64,000 nucleotides of DNA from Verrucosispora sioxanthis (GCF_010560025.1 NZ_SAIY01000002.1:186001-250000), one strand, 5' to 3'; counted from the first letter of the stretch, positions 1 through 9,083 are shown. The notes: generated by a model not told the origin, from the letters alone. A program made the numbers and translations.

Positions 1-393
1 GCCGGTGCCGCCGAGGGCGCGCAGCAGTGGTCACCGCCGTGTGAGCTGCCCGAGCGGGGCTTCTGGTTCGCACCGACCATCTTCACCGGGGTCACCCAGG
101 CACACCGGATCGCCCGGGAGGAGATCTTCGGCCCGGTGCTGTCCGTACTGACCTTCCGCACCCCGGCCGAGGCCGTGGAGAAGGCCAACAACACGCCGTA
201 CGGGCTGTCGGCGGGGATTTGGACCGAGAAGGGCTCCCGGATCCTGTGGATGGCCGACCGGCTGCGCGCCGGGGTGGTGTGGGCAAACACGTTCAACAAG
301 TTCGACCCGACCTCGCCGTTCGGCGGCTACAAGGAGTCGGGCTACGGTCGCGAGGGCGGCCGGCACGGGCTGGAGGCGTACCTCAATGTCTGA
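1..393 (+). CDS. Aldehyde dehydrogenase, C-terminal part (5' end outside window)
   Basis: The reading frame is open from base 1 and ends at a TGA at 391-393, so only about 130 C-terminal residues are present. They match the end of the NAD(P)-dependent aldehyde dehydrogenase superfamily: the EEIFGPVLSV block that carries the Glu/Phe of the cofactor site, then NNTPYGLSAG, the GVVWANTF segment and the PFGGYKESGYGRE motif before the C-terminus. The enzyme oxidises an aldehyde to its acid in the cytoplasm. The next gene starts inside its last codons (ATG at 386), so the two are translationally coupled. In many actinomycetes such a pair lies beside deoC; that would fit the nucleoside salvage genes later in the window, but deoC itself is not visible here. 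The catalytic cysteine lies upstream of the window. Confidence 0.93.
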   Translation, partial: AGAAEGAQQWSPPCELPERGFWFAPTIFTGVTQAHRIAREEIFGPVLSVLTFRTPAEAVEKANNTPYGLSAGIWTEKGSRILWMADRLRAGVVWANTFNKFDPTSPFGGYKESGYGREGGRHGLEAYLNV

Positions 394-1210
394 GCGGGTC
401 GCGGTACGCAAGACGTACAAGCTCTTCGTCGGCGGGAAGTTCCCGCGTAGCGAGTCGGGACGGTCGTATCTCGTGCAGGACTCCAACGTGTCGCTGGCCT
501 CCCGCAAGGACGCGCGGGACGCCGTGGTGGCCGCCCGCGCGGCGGTGAAGGGCTGGGCCGGGGCGACCGCGTACAACCGGGGTCAGATCCTCTACCGAGT
601 CGCCGAGATGCTGGAGGGCCGGCGCGAGCAGTTCGTCGCGCTCGGAGTGCCGGGCGACGAGGTGGACGCGGCGACCGACCGCTGGGTCTGGTACGCCGGC
701 TGGTCGGACAAGCTCCCGCAGGTCTACGGGGGCGCGAACCCGGTCGCCGGGCCGTACTTCAACCTGTCGGCGCCCGAGCCGACGGGTGTGGTGGCGGTGG
801 TCGCCCCCGAGGCACCGGCCCTGCTCGGGCTGGTCAGCGTGATCGCCCCGGCGATCGTCACCGGCAACACGGTGGTGGTGGCCGCCTCGCCGACGGCGCC
901 GCTGGCCGCGGTGACCCTGGCCGAGGTGCTGGCCACCTCCGACCTGCCCGGCGGGGTGGTCAACATCCTCACCGGCCGGTTGTCGGAGACCGTGCCCACG
1001 CTGGCCGCGCACATGGACGTCAACGCCATCGACCTGACCGGCGTGACCGACGCGGAGCTGGCGGCCGACATGGAGGTCAAGGCGGCGGAGAACCTCAAGC
1101 GGGTACTCCGGCCCGTGTCGGCCGGTCACGACTGGTCGGCGGACCCCGGTCTCGGCCGGATGACAGCCCTGCTGGAGACGAAGACGGTCTGGCATCCCAA
1201 GGGGGTGTGA
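386..1210 (+). CDS. Shortened aldehyde dehydrogenase paralogue without the catalytic region
   Basis: 274 residues, about 55-60% of a normal aldehyde dehydrogenase (about 480). It begins with the N-terminal beta segment (KLFVGGKFPRSESG), has a compressed helical part, then the cofactor-binding region (EPTGVVAVVAPEAP, IVTGNTVVVAAS, DLPGGVVNILTG). The protein stops before the ELGGK and catalytic-cysteine blocks, so it cannot be a normal dehydrogenase by itself. The frame is clean with no sign of a lost 3' end: the protein ends in its own tail and TGA. The ATG at 386 overlaps the stop of the full-length enzyme, so the two are very likely made together. It may form a heteromer with the upstream enzyme or act in cofactor binding; that is inference. 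Confidence 0.85.
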   Translation: MSERVAVRKTYKLFVGGKFPRSESGRSYLVQDSNVSLASRKDARDAVVAARAAVKGWAGATAYNRGQILYRVAEMLEGRREQFVALGVPGDEVDAATDRWVWYAGWSDKLPQVYGGANPVAGPYFNLSAPEPTGVVAVVAPEAPALLGLVSVIAPAIVTGNTVVVAASPTAPLAAVTLAEVLATSDLPGGVVNILTGRLSETVPTLAAHMDVNAIDLTGVTDAELAADMEVKAAENLKRVLRPVSAGHDWSADPGLGRMTALLETKTVWHPKGV

Positions 1211-1226
1211 ACTCTCCTCGCTCTGG

Positions 1227-1300
1227 GGGTTTCCGGGGAGCCCCACCCGCTCCGGGCGGTCAGGCTTGATCCCTGCGCGGGTGGGGCTCCCCGGAAACCC
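1227..1300. repeat. Invariant-loop hairpin, copy 1 (24-bp stem, 26-nt loop)
   Basis: Bases 1227-1250 and 1277-1300 are perfectly complementary over 24 bp. The loop 1251-1276 read on the minus strand contains GATCAAGCCTGACCGCCCGG, which recurs in the loops at 25082-25107 and 59674-59699. The stem sequence differs from the other two copies. It lies between the short aldehyde dehydrogenase and the blaI-like gene. It could act as a terminator for the dehydrogenase transcript, but the conserved loop is not explained by that. The rest of the 1211-1507 interval is G-rich and holds a possible operator near its end. Confidence 0.9.
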
Positions 1301-1483
1301 TGACGTGCGCATGGACCGTCTGTGGGTCACGGCTGGCGGGGCGCTGCCCAGCGTCGGGTCCCCGGTCCGGACAACTTCCCGGGAACTGCTGGGTCGAGTT
1401 GGTGACGAGGCAGCACTATCCCCGAAGTTGCTGCGGTGGGGCGGACGGGCGTGGGTGGGGGTGGGCGTGGGTGGGGGTGGGTC

Positions 1484-1500
1484 TACTACGGGGGGTAGGA
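1484..1500. promoter_or_regulatory. Possible BlaI-type operator before the blaI-like gene
   Basis: The sequence TACTACGGGGGGTAGGA carries CTAC (1486-1489) and GTAG (1495-1498) as inverted half-sites, directly before the GTG start at 1508. Known BlaI/MecI operators are dyads of ACTACA/TGTAGT type, so this resembles an imperfect autoregulatory site. The match is short and sits in G-rich DNA; the assignment is tentative. Confidence 0.3.
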
Positions 1501-1507
1501 TTGGGGG

Positions 1508-2026
1508 GTGACTCGGCTGGGGGATCTTGAGCGTGCGGTGATGGACGTGCTTTGGGATGCGGTCCCCGGCACGTCGGATGGGGTCACCGTGCGTGAGGTG
1601 GCCGACGCGTTGGACGGACGCGAGTTGGCGTACACCACCGTGATGACCGTGCTGGACCGGCTGGCCGGCAAGGGCATGGTGCAGCGCGAGCGGGAGGGTC
1701 GGGCGTGGCGGTACCGCGCTGCGGCCAGCCGGGAGGCGTACATCGCCCAACTCATGCTCGACGCGCTCGACCTGGGCGGTAGCCGGGACGCGGCGCTGGT
1801 CCGGTTCGCCCGCTCGGTCACCGGCACCGAGGCGGACGTGCTGCGCGCCGCGCTCACCACGGAGGCCGGGCTGACGGTCGATCCGACCGGGCACGGCCGG
1901 ACGGAAGGCGACGTGCGAGGCGATGCCGGGAACAACCCCGGTCGAGGGTTGACTGATCGGGTCGACTCGCCACCGGCCGACGGAGCGTCCCGCCCCGACC
2001 TGGCCGACAAGGCCGTCGAGCGGTAG
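1508..2026 (+). CDS. BlaI/MecI/CopY-family transcriptional repressor
   Basis: 172 residues beginning at GTG (TRLGDLERAVMDVLWD). Residues 1-75 form the winged helix typical of the BlaI/MecI family: the LERAVMDVLW helix, VTVREVADAL, the recognition helix region AYTTVMTVLDRLAGKGMV, and the wing QREREGRAWRYRA. Residues 80-125 contain the dimerisation helices. About 45 extra, charged and Pro/Gly-rich residues follow, making it longer than the usual 120-130. These repressors are inactivated by proteolysis after a partner membrane metalloprotease is triggered, and such a protease is encoded 10 bp downstream. The pair lies directly before cydABDC, so these genes are plausible targets together with its own promoter. 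Confidence 0.9.
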   Translation: MTRLGDLERAVMDVLWDAVPGTSDGVTVREVADALDGRELAYTTVMTVLDRLAGKGMVQREREGRAWRYRAAASREAYIAQLMLDALDLGGSRDAALVRFARSVTGTEADVLRAALTTEAGLTVDPTGHGRTEGDVRGDAGNNPGRGLTDRVDSPPADGASRPDLADKAVER

Positions 2027-2036
2027 GGGCGACGCC

Positions 2037-2942
2037 GTGGCGCACACCCTGCACTTCGCCGCCTCGATGGTGGCCTGCTGGCTGATCGCCCAGGTGCTGG
2101 CCCGCTCCACCTGGACGTGGCGCAGCCCCCGGGTGGCGATCCTGTGCTGGCAGGCGATCGGCCTGGGGGTCGGTCTCTCCGCGATGGGTCTGCCGATCGC
2201 GTCAGGTCTCGCCCCGTACCAGCGGGGCACCGGCAGCGCCCTGCTGGCGCTGGTCGGCGATCTTCGGCACGGCACCCTGCCGCCCGGCCTCGGTGCCGTG
2301 CACCTGGGTCTGGTCGGCGTCGGTCTCGGCATCGGGGCGGTGCTGCTGACCACGACGGTACGCAGCATCCACGGCGCGGTACGCGCCCAACGCCGGCACC
2401 GGGACCTGCTCACCCTGGTCGCCCGACGGGATCCGACCGTGCCCGGCGCGCTGGTGCTCGACCACCCGGGTGCGGCGGCGTACTGCCTTCCGGGAGTGAA
2501 GCCACGGGTGGTGGTGAGTGCCGGCACGCTCAGCCTGCTCGACCGGGCCGAGTTGGCGGCGGTGCTGACCCACGAACGGGCGCACGCGCAGGAGCGGCAC
2601 GACCTCGTGCTGCTGCCGTTCACCGCACTCTGCCGCGCGTTGCCCTGGTTCCGCTGGGTCCGCGAGGCGCACGAGCGGGTTTCCCTGCTGGTCGAGATGC
2701 GCGCCGACGACAAGGCCCGCGAGTTGCACGCCGAGGCCCCGCTGGCCGGTGCGCTGCGCCGGTTCGCCGCCGCCGGGAACCGGATCACGCCGGCCGGCGC
2801 GCTCGGTATGGGCGACCGGGATCTGGACGTACGGGTGCAGCGGTTGCTGGTCACCGGCCGCCCACCCCGACTGCTCGGCGCCACCGCGCTGGCCGTGACG
2901 GCGACCGTGGCCGCCCTGCCGATCTCACTCTTCCTCAGCTGA
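2037..2942 (+). CDS. BlaR1-like M56-type membrane zinc metalloprotease
   Basis: 301 residues from a GTG start. Hydrophobic segments near residues 3-20, 33-50 and 85-105 are followed by a cytoplasmic protease domain with the HERAH zinc motif (residues about 179-183, in VLTHERAHAQERHD). A glutamate in the VSLLVEMRADDKA segment is the likely third zinc ligand, and a last membrane helix lies at the C-terminus (LAVTATVAALPISLFL). There is no penicillin-binding sensor domain, so its signal need not be a beta-lactam. The gene follows the BlaI-type repressor closely, the usual two-gene arrangement in actinobacteria. Its expected role is to cleave or relieve the repressor on a membrane signal. Confidence 0.87.
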   Translation: MAHTLHFAASMVACWLIAQVLARSTWTWRSPRVAILCWQAIGLGVGLSAMGLPIASGLAPYQRGTGSALLALVGDLRHGTLPPGLGAVHLGLVGVGLGIGAVLLTTTVRSIHGAVRAQRRHRDLLTLVARRDPTVPGALVLDHPGAAAYCLPGVKPRVVVSAGTLSLLDRAELAAVLTHERAHAQERHDLVLLPFTALCRALPWFRWVREAHERVSLLVEMRADDKARELHAEAPLAGALRRFAAAGNRITPAGALGMGDRDLDVRVQRLLVTGRPPRLLGATALAVTATVAALPISLFLS

Positions 2943-2992
2943 CGGACCCTGAACTAACCCTGATCATGCCGGTCCGGCGCGCAGCACACCCC

Positions 2993-3016
2993 TATATGTA
3001 GGAGAACTACAGGTAG
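2993..3016. promoter_or_regulatory. Candidate BlaI-type operator in the cydA leader
   Basis: Two dyad-like elements lie 40-60 bp before the cydA start: TATATGTAG (2993-3001) and CTACAGGTAG (3007-3016). TGTAG at 2997-3001 and CTACA at 3007-3011 are mutually inverted. The half-sites are of the ACTACA/TGTAGT type known for BlaI-family repressors, and this A/T-rich patch stands out from its surroundings. The adjacent BlaI-like protein is the obvious candidate to bind it. This is inference from motif and context only. Confidence 0.4.
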
Positions 3017-3055
3017 GCTCCCTATCTGCATCGACCCCGTCCCGGGAGAGCCGAC

Positions 3056-4309
3056 ATGGACACCCTGCTCCTCGCTCGCCTCCAGTTCGCCATGACCGCC
3101 TCGGTCCACTTCCTCTTCGTGGCCGTCACACTCGGCCTGGTCACCCTGCTCGTCGGGATGCAGACCACCTGGGTGCTGACCGGTAACCCCAGGTGGGAGC
3201 GGCTGACCCGATTCTGGGGCCAGCTCTACGTGATCAACTATGTGCTCGGCATCGCCACCGGCATCGTGATGGAGTTCCAGTTCGGGTTGAACTGGAGCGG
3301 GCTGTCCCGCTACGTCGGCAACGTCTTCGGCGCCCCGCTGGCCATCGAGACCATGGCCGCCTTCTTCCTGGAGTCGACCTTCCTCGGCATGTGGATCTTC
3401 GGCTGGCACCGGCTACGCCGTGGCGCGCACCTCGCCCTGCTCTACGGCGTCGCGATCACCGCGTACGTCTCGGCTTTCTGGATCATGGTGGCCAACTCCT
3501 GGTTGCAGAACCCGGTCGGTTACGAGGTACGCGACGGCGTCGCCCAGCTGACCGACTTCCCGGCCCTGCTGACCAACCCGGCCCTGTGGATGGCGCTCGG
3601 GCACGTGGTGTCGGCGGCCCTGCTGACCGGCGGGCTGCTGATGGCGGCGGTCAGCGCGTGGCACCTCGCCCGACGTACCACCGACCACGCGCTGTTCCGC
3701 ACCTCGCTGCGGATCGGGCTGGTCACCGCCGCGCTGTCGATCACTCTCGTGCAGGGGTTCGGCTTCGCCCAGTTCGGGCCGGTGGGCGGGATACAGCCCA
3801 CCAAGTTCGGGGGTAACCCCGAAGCCGACGCGCTGATAGCCGACTGGACCGCCAGGTTCGGCCCGGGCGACTACCTGCCACCGGCGCTGTCCAACGTCGG
3901 GCTCGGCTTCATGATCCTCATCGGTTTCGCCCTCGGCCTGCTCTGGCTGCTCGTCCCACTGCTCTGGCGGGACTGGATCATTCGCCTCCGGTTCCCGCTC
4001 TGGCTGCTGATGCTCGCCCTGCCCCTGCCGTTCATCGCACTGATCCTCGGCTGGATCGCCCGCGAGGTCGGCCGCCATCCCTGGGTGGCGTACGGGCTGC
4101 TACCGGTGGACCATGCGGTCTCGCCGGTCAGCCCCTGGTTGATGGCGACCTCGCTGGTCGGCTTCACCCTGCTGCTCGGCACCCTCGCCGTCACCAACTG
4201 GGTGCTGCTCGCCCGGCACGCCGCCCGAGGTGCCGCCGATCCCGCGCTCGGCCGCCCGCCGGCCCAACCGCCCGCCGACGATTCCCGTCCCGAACCCGCG
4301 TTCGCCTGA
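3056..4309 (+). CDS. cydA: Cytochrome bd ubiquinol oxidase subunit I
   Basis: 417 residues with about nine membrane helices. It carries the conserved N-terminal helix with an axial haem histidine (TASVHFLFVAVTLG), the GIVMEFQFGLNWSG region, AIETMAAFFLESTFLGMWIFGW with GWHR, and a short Q-loop (GGIQPTKFGG) near residues 245-255. The length is that of the short-Q-loop class rather than the 520-residue E. coli form. With CydB it reduces oxygen to water using quinol in the membrane, at high oxygen affinity and without proton pumping. The ATG at 3056 follows a purine-rich GGGAGAG. It is the first gene of cydABDC; cydB starts 10 bp after its stop. Confidence 0.97.
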   Translation: MDTLLLARLQFAMTASVHFLFVAVTLGLVTLLVGMQTTWVLTGNPRWERLTRFWGQLYVINYVLGIATGIVMEFQFGLNWSGLSRYVGNVFGAPLAIETMAAFFLESTFLGMWIFGWHRLRRGAHLALLYGVAITAYVSAFWIMVANSWLQNPVGYEVRDGVAQLTDFPALLTNPALWMALGHVVSAALLTGGLLMAAVSAWHLARRTTDHALFRTSLRIGLVTAALSITLVQGFGFAQFGPVGGIQPTKFGGNPEADALIADWTARFGPGDYLPPALSNVGLGFMILIGFALGLLWLLVPLLWRDWIIRLRFPLWLLMLALPLPFIALILGWIAREVGRHPWVAYGLLPVDHAVSPVSPWLMATSLVGFTLLLGTLAVTNWVLLARHAARGAADPALGRPPAQPPADDSRPEPAFA

Positions 4310-4319
4310 GGAGCCGGAG

Positions 4320-5326
4320 ATGGAACTCGCCTGGTACGCCCTGCTCGGCCTCTTCTTCGCCGGCTACCTGGTGCTCGCCGGCTACGACTACGGCGTCGGC
4401 CTGCTGATCGCCGGTGGCGCCGACGCGTCCCGCCGCCGCGCCGCGCTCAACGCGGTCGGGCCCTTCTTCCTCGGTAACGAGGTGTGGCTGGTGGCCGCCG
4501 CCGGCGTCCTGTTCGGCGCGTTTCCGCTACTGGAGGGGGAACTGCTCGCCGGCAGCTATCCGGCGGTGGCCGCCGCGCTCGTCGGGGTGATCCTGGTGAC
4601 CGCCGGGGTGCAACTACGCAGCCGTCCAGGCAGCGGAGGGGCCCGCACCGCGTGGGATCGAGTGATCGTGGTCGGTAGCCTGCTCGCGGCGCTCGGCTGG
4701 GGCGTGGTGCTCGCCGGACTGCTCCAGGGCGTGCCGCTGCGGCCCGACGGACACGTGGCCGGGGTGACACACCTGTTCACCCCGTTCGCCGCCGCCACCG
4801 GGTTGGCCCTGGTGGCGCTGGTGGTGGCACACGGGGCGACTTTCCTCGCGCTCCGGTTACCCGCCGTCGAGGGCGACCGGCTCCGGCCGTTGGCCCGCCG
4901 CCTGCTCCTCACCGCGATCGTCGCGGTCGGCGCGGCCGCCGTCGTCGGTGCGTTCTCCGAGCGGTACGCGCCGCCGCGCAGCGTCCCGCGGTCGGCGTAC
5001 TGCTGGTGGTGTTGCTGGTGGTGGCCCTGCTCGCGGCGCGGGCGGCGCTCCGACGGCAACGGCCCGGCGTGGCCTTCGCGGCCACCGCGACGGCGCTGGC
5101 ACTGCCGGTGCTGCTGGTCGGGGCGGCCCTCTGGCCGTACGTGCTGGTGTCGACCGTCGAACCGAGCGCCTCACTGACGGTTACCGACGCGGCCGCCAGC
5201 GGGCCGACCCTGCGGCTGCTGGGCTGGCTGACGGTACCGCTGCTGCCGGCCCTACTAGGCTTCCAGGCGATGTGCGTGTGGATTTTCCGAGGACGAACCG
5301 ACGGTAGGGCACCGGTGTACTGGTGA
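4320..5326 (+). CDS. cydB: Cytochrome bd ubiquinol oxidase subunit II (frame interrupted near 4965-4990)
   Basis: The start is MELAWYALLGLFFAGYLVLAGYDYGVG, the typical CydB N-terminus with the GYDYGVG motif and NEVWLVAAAG soon after. The frame from 4320 is good to about 4968 (AFSERYA) and then turns into an unlikely Trp/Cys/Arg-rich tail. The natural continuation (VGVLLVVLLVVALLAARAALRR and on to AMCVWIFRGR) lies in the next frame and ends at 5326. One missing base near 4965-4990 explains this. The reconstructed product has about 335 residues and eight to nine membrane helices, normal for the family. The stop overlaps the GTG of cydD (GTGA). A sequence error is more likely than a real mutation, because nine other interruptions in the window have the same direction. 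Confidence 0.9.
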
Positions 5327-6995
5327 ACCGTCGCCCCTTCGACCCGCGGCTGCTGCGCCGGGTTCCTGCGGCCCGACGCGACCTCGCCCTGCTCACGCTG
5401 CTCGGCGTGCTCGCCGCCGGGCTCGTCGTGGCGCAGGCCACCGCCCTGGCCGTGCTACTGGCCGATGCCTTCACCGGGCGCCTGGACCGGGCCGCGCTCG
5501 GCGGTTTCGTGGCCGCCGTCGCGGCCCGCTCGCTCGTGGTCTGGGCGCAGGGCGCGGTGTCCGCACGGGTGGCCGCCACGGTCAAGGCGGCGCTGCGGGC
5601 CGACCTGTTGGGCGCGGTCGCCCGGCACGGACCCGGTTGGGTCGCCGGCCAGCGGGCCGGACAACTGGCCACTCTCGCCGGTCGGGGTCTGGACGCGCTC
5701 GACGCCTACTTCACCGGGTATCTGCCGCAGCTCGTGCTGAGCGTCACCGTGCCGGTCGCGGTGCTGGGTCGGGTGTTCCTCGCCGACTGGAGCTCGGCAG
5801 TGATCATCGCGCTGACGCTGCCGCTCATCCCGATCTTCGGAGCGCTGCTCGGGTGGCAGGCGCAGGCCGCCACCGAGCGGCAGTGGCGACGGCTGTCGCT
5901 GCTCGGCGGGCACTTCCTGGACATGGTGGCCGGGCTGCCCACGCTGCGTGCGTTCGGCCGGGCCCGGGCGCAGACCGACGCGGTACGGCGGATGGCCGAC
6001 GGTCACCGGATCGCCACCATGAAGACGCTGCGGATCGCCTTCCTCTCCGCGCTGGTGCTCGAACTCGTGGCCACCCTGTCGGTGGCGCTGGTCGCCGTCC
6101 CGGTCGGCATCCGGCTGCTCGGCGGTGGTCTGGCGCTGCAGACCGCGCTGCTGGTGCTGCTGCTGACCCCGGAGGCGTACCTGCCGCTGCGGGCGGCCGG
6201 CAGCCGGTTCCACGCCAGCATGGAAGGGCTCACCGCACTGGACGAGGCGCTCACCCTCTCCGACTCGGCACCCCGAGCGTCCATGGGTCAGGTGGGCACC
6301 CGACCGGACGGGCGCGCCGAGATCCGCTTCGAATCGGTGACCGTGGCGTACGGACGCACCACGGCGCTGCGGGACGTGACGCTGACCATCCGGCCCGGCG
6401 AGCGCATCGCGATCATCGGACCGAGCGGCGCCGGCAAGAGCACCCTGCTCAACCTGCTGCTCGGCTTCGTCCGTCCGACCGGCGGTCGGGTCACCGTAGG
6501 CGGGGTCGACCTGACCGACGCCGACCTCGACGACTGGCGGCGACAGGTGGCGTGGGTGCCGCAGCGGGCCCACCTGTTCGCGGCGTCGCTGGCCGACAAC
6601 ATCCGGCTCGGCACCCCCGACGCCGCACCTGCCGCCATCGCCACCGCGGTCCACGTCGCCGCACTGGACGAGGTGGTCGCCGCCCTGCCCGACGGACTGG
6701 ACACCCCGCTCGGTGAGCGGGGGCACGGCCTGTCCAGCGGGCAGCGGCAACAGGTGGCGCTGGCCCGGGCGTTCCTGCGGGACGCCCCGGTGGTGCTGCT
6801 CGACGAGCCGACCGCACGCCTCGACGCCGCCGCGAGGCGGTGGTGCTATCGGCCACCCGCGAACTGGTCGCCGGCCGCACCGCGCTCCTGGTGGCCCACC
6901 GGCCGGCACTGCTCACCGACGTCGACCGCATCCTGCGGGTCGAGGACGGGCGGGTCACCGAGCTGACCCCGATACCGGCCGGTGAGCGTCCATGA
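5323..6995 (+). CDS. cydD: ABC transporter CydD subunit (frame interrupted near 6831-6838)
   Basis: The GTG at 5323 overlaps the cydB stop. Residues 20-300 form a six-helix ABC exporter membrane domain. The nucleotide-binding domain has Walker A GPSGAGKST, the signature LSSGQRQQ and Walker B VVLLDEPTARLD. After LDAAA the frame is lost; the expected ending (EAVVLSATRELVAGRTALLVAHRPALL ... PIPAGERP) continues in the neighbouring frame to a TGA at 6993-6995, as if one G were missing in GCGGAGGCG near 6835. The restored end contains the switch histidine (LLVAHRP). CydD pairs with CydC to export glutathione or cysteine-type thiols needed to assemble cytochrome bd. The true stop overlaps the small reading frame that follows (ATGA). 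Confidence 0.9.
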
Positions 6996-7075
6996 GCGAG
7001 CGCAGCGAGCGAATCATCAGGTTCGGTGCGGTGGCGCCTCATCGTGACGCCGAGCGAAGCGAGGTGGCGCGATGA
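6992..7075 (+). CDS. 27-codon 'MSER' small reading frame / repeat unit between cydD and cydC
   Basis: The ATG at 6992 overlaps the restored cydD stop (ATGA) and its TGA at 7073-7075 overlaps the cydC start (ATGA). It would encode 27 residues beginning MSERSERIIRFG and ending EAERSEVAR-like (DAERSEVAR). Its first 36 bases are repeated with one change at the start of cydC (7072-7107), giving an 80-bp direct repeat period. A related unit sits in the same stop-start position at 29953-30024. It may be a small inserted repeat that preserves translational coupling rather than a functional peptide. Confidence 0.55.
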   Translation: MSERSERIIRFGAVAPHRDAERSEVAR

Positions 7076-9017
7076 GCGAGCGCAGCGAGCGAATCATCGG
7101 GTTCGGTGGGCCCCTGCCCGAACTGATCGTGCTGCGGCTGGCCCGGCCGTACCTGAAGCGCCTGGTCGGTGCCGGGCTGCTCGCCGCGGCGACCGAGTTC
7201 GCCGGGCTGGCCCTGATGGCGACCGCCACCTGGCTGCTGATGACCGCCGCCGGTCAACCCCCGCTGGACCGGCTCACCGTAGCGATCGTGGCGGTACGGG
7301 CGCTGGCGGTCAGCCGTGGGGTGCTGCGTTACACCGAACGCCTGGCCGGGCACGACGCGGTGCTACGACTGGTCACCGATGTCCGGGCCGGGGTCTTCGA
7401 CACCCTGGCGAGCCGGCGCGGCAACCCACCCCGCAGTGGGGACGCGCTGAGCCGGCTGGTCTCCGACGTGGAGGCGGTACAGGACCTGCTGCTGCGGGTG
7501 GTCGTGCCAGCCGCCGCGGCCGGGCTGGTGAGCGTACTGGCCGTCGGGCTGGCCGCGCTGGTCTCGCCGCCGGCCGCGCTCGCGCTCGCCGCCGGGCTGC
7601 TGGTGGCCGCCGTCGTCCTGCCTGCGCTGGCGACCGTGCTGACCCGACGGGCCGCCGCGGAGGTGGCCCCACTGCGCGGAGCGCTCGCCACCGACGCGAT
7701 CGACCTCACCCACGGCGCCGCCGACCTGGCCGCCTTCGGCGCGACCTCGGACGCACTGGCGGCTGCCGGGCGACGGGCCCGCCGACTGGCGCGGCTGGAG
7801 CGGCGGCTCGCCGCGCTCGGCTTCGCCGTCGACGCGGCCGGTGTACTGGTGGCCGGCCTCACCGCCGGTGCGGTGGTGTACGTGGCCCTCGGCGCCGGCG
7901 TGGACGGAGTGCTGGTCGGTGTTCTGGCCGTCGGCACACTGGCCGCCGTGGAGATCGCCCTCGCGCTGGTCGGCGCGGCCCGTCAGTGGACCGGGTTGCG
8001 GTCCGGACTGGCTCGGGTCGCCCACCTCCTGGCACCCGACGACGCGGGCTTAGGGACCGCCCGGACCTCCGTCGACCAGCGGGCGGCCGACACCGCGAGC
8101 CCGCGCCACGCCGGCACCGCCGGCCGGAGCATCGACGGGCTGGCCGAGCGGGCCCTGAGACGGCCGGCCCGAGCCCGGCCGGCCCTACCGAGACCGCCGA
8201 GACCGCCGAGACCGGACCGTCCGGCACGCCGGCCGGTGGGTACGCGGTGCACACGGCACCGTCGGTCCGGTTCGACGGGGTGACGGTTCGCTACCGGATC
8301 GGCGCTGCCGCCGCGCTCGACGGCTTCGACCTGGAGCTGCCACCCGGCCGCCGGGTCGCGGTCGTCGGTCCGAGTGGGGCGGGCAAGAGCACCCTGGCCG
8401 CCGTCCTGACCGGCGCGGTGTCCCCCACCGCCGGCCGGGTCACCCTGGACGGGCGGGACGTGTCGGCTCACCCGTCCCAGGAACTACCTCGCCTGGTCGG
8501 CGGGCTGCTCGCCGAGGCGTACGTCTTCCACGCCACCGTGCGGGACAACATGCTGCTCGGTCGACCGGGCGCGGACGAGGACGCGCTGCTCACCGCCGCC
8601 ACCGCCGCCGGGCTGTCGGACTGGGTCCGGGCCCAGCCGGACGGCTGGGACACCGTGGTCGGCGAGGAGGGCGGACAGCTCTCCGGTGGTCAACGTCAGC
8701 GGCTCGCGCTGGCTCGCGCCCTGCTGGCCGCGCCCGGCGTACTGGTGCTCGACGAACCCACGGAGGGCCTCGACCCGGTCGCCGCCGACCAGGTGCTGGC
8801 CAGCACGTTGGCCGCGACTCCCACCGGGCACTCGGTACTGCTGATCACCCACCGGCTCAGCGGTCTCGCCGAACTCGACGAGATCGTGGTGCTGGACGCC
8901 GGCCGGGTCGTGCAGCGGGGCCGGCACGCGGCGCTCGTGGCGACCCCCGGGTGGTACCGGGACCAGTGGGTGTTGCAGCAGGCCGCCGAGCACGGATACC
9001 TCGCTCTGTCGGGTTGA
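7072..9017 (+). CDS. cydC: ABC transporter CydC subunit (frame interrupted near 8145-8155)
   Basis: It starts MSERSERIIGFGGPLPELIVLRL; the first dozen residues come from the repeat unit. The membrane domain (residues about 20-320) includes the cydC-like SRGVLRYTERLAGHDAVLR segment. In the linker the frame changes near 8150 by what looks like one lost base. The nucleotide-binding domain then runs in the next frame with GPSGAGKST, LSGGQRQRLALARALL and VLVLDEPTEGLD, ending in EHGYLALSG at 9017. The restored protein has about 648 residues, suitable for a CydC with a Pro/Thr/Glu-rich linker. It forms the heterodimeric thiol exporter with CydD and closes the cydABDC operon; a hairpin follows at 9029-9050. 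Confidence 0.9.
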
Positions 9018-9028
9018 TCCGTCAAGCC

Positions 9029-9050
9029 GCCTCCGGGATGTCCCGGAGGC
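9029..9050 (+). terminator. Terminator-like hairpin after cydC
   Basis: GCCTCCGGGA (9029-9038) and TCCCGGAGGC (9041-9050) form a perfect 10-bp stem with a very short loop, 12 bp after the cydC stop and before the next gene at 9084. There is no T-run, as is usual in actinobacteria. Confidence 0.6.
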
Positions 9051-9083
9051 CGGAACACGAGCCGGCATGGCAGGGTTGGGGCC

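Noticed and set aside
383..2884. 833-codon open frame on the minus strand
   Set aside because: It is antisense to the dehydrogenase, blaI-like and protease genes, has an Arg/Pro/Ser-rich unlikely composition and no family features. Long antisense frames are expected at this GC content.
4965..5006. Programmed frameshift in cydB
   Set aside because: No slippery sequence or conserved reason, and nine further interruptions of the same kind occur in unrelated genes, which points to sequence errors.
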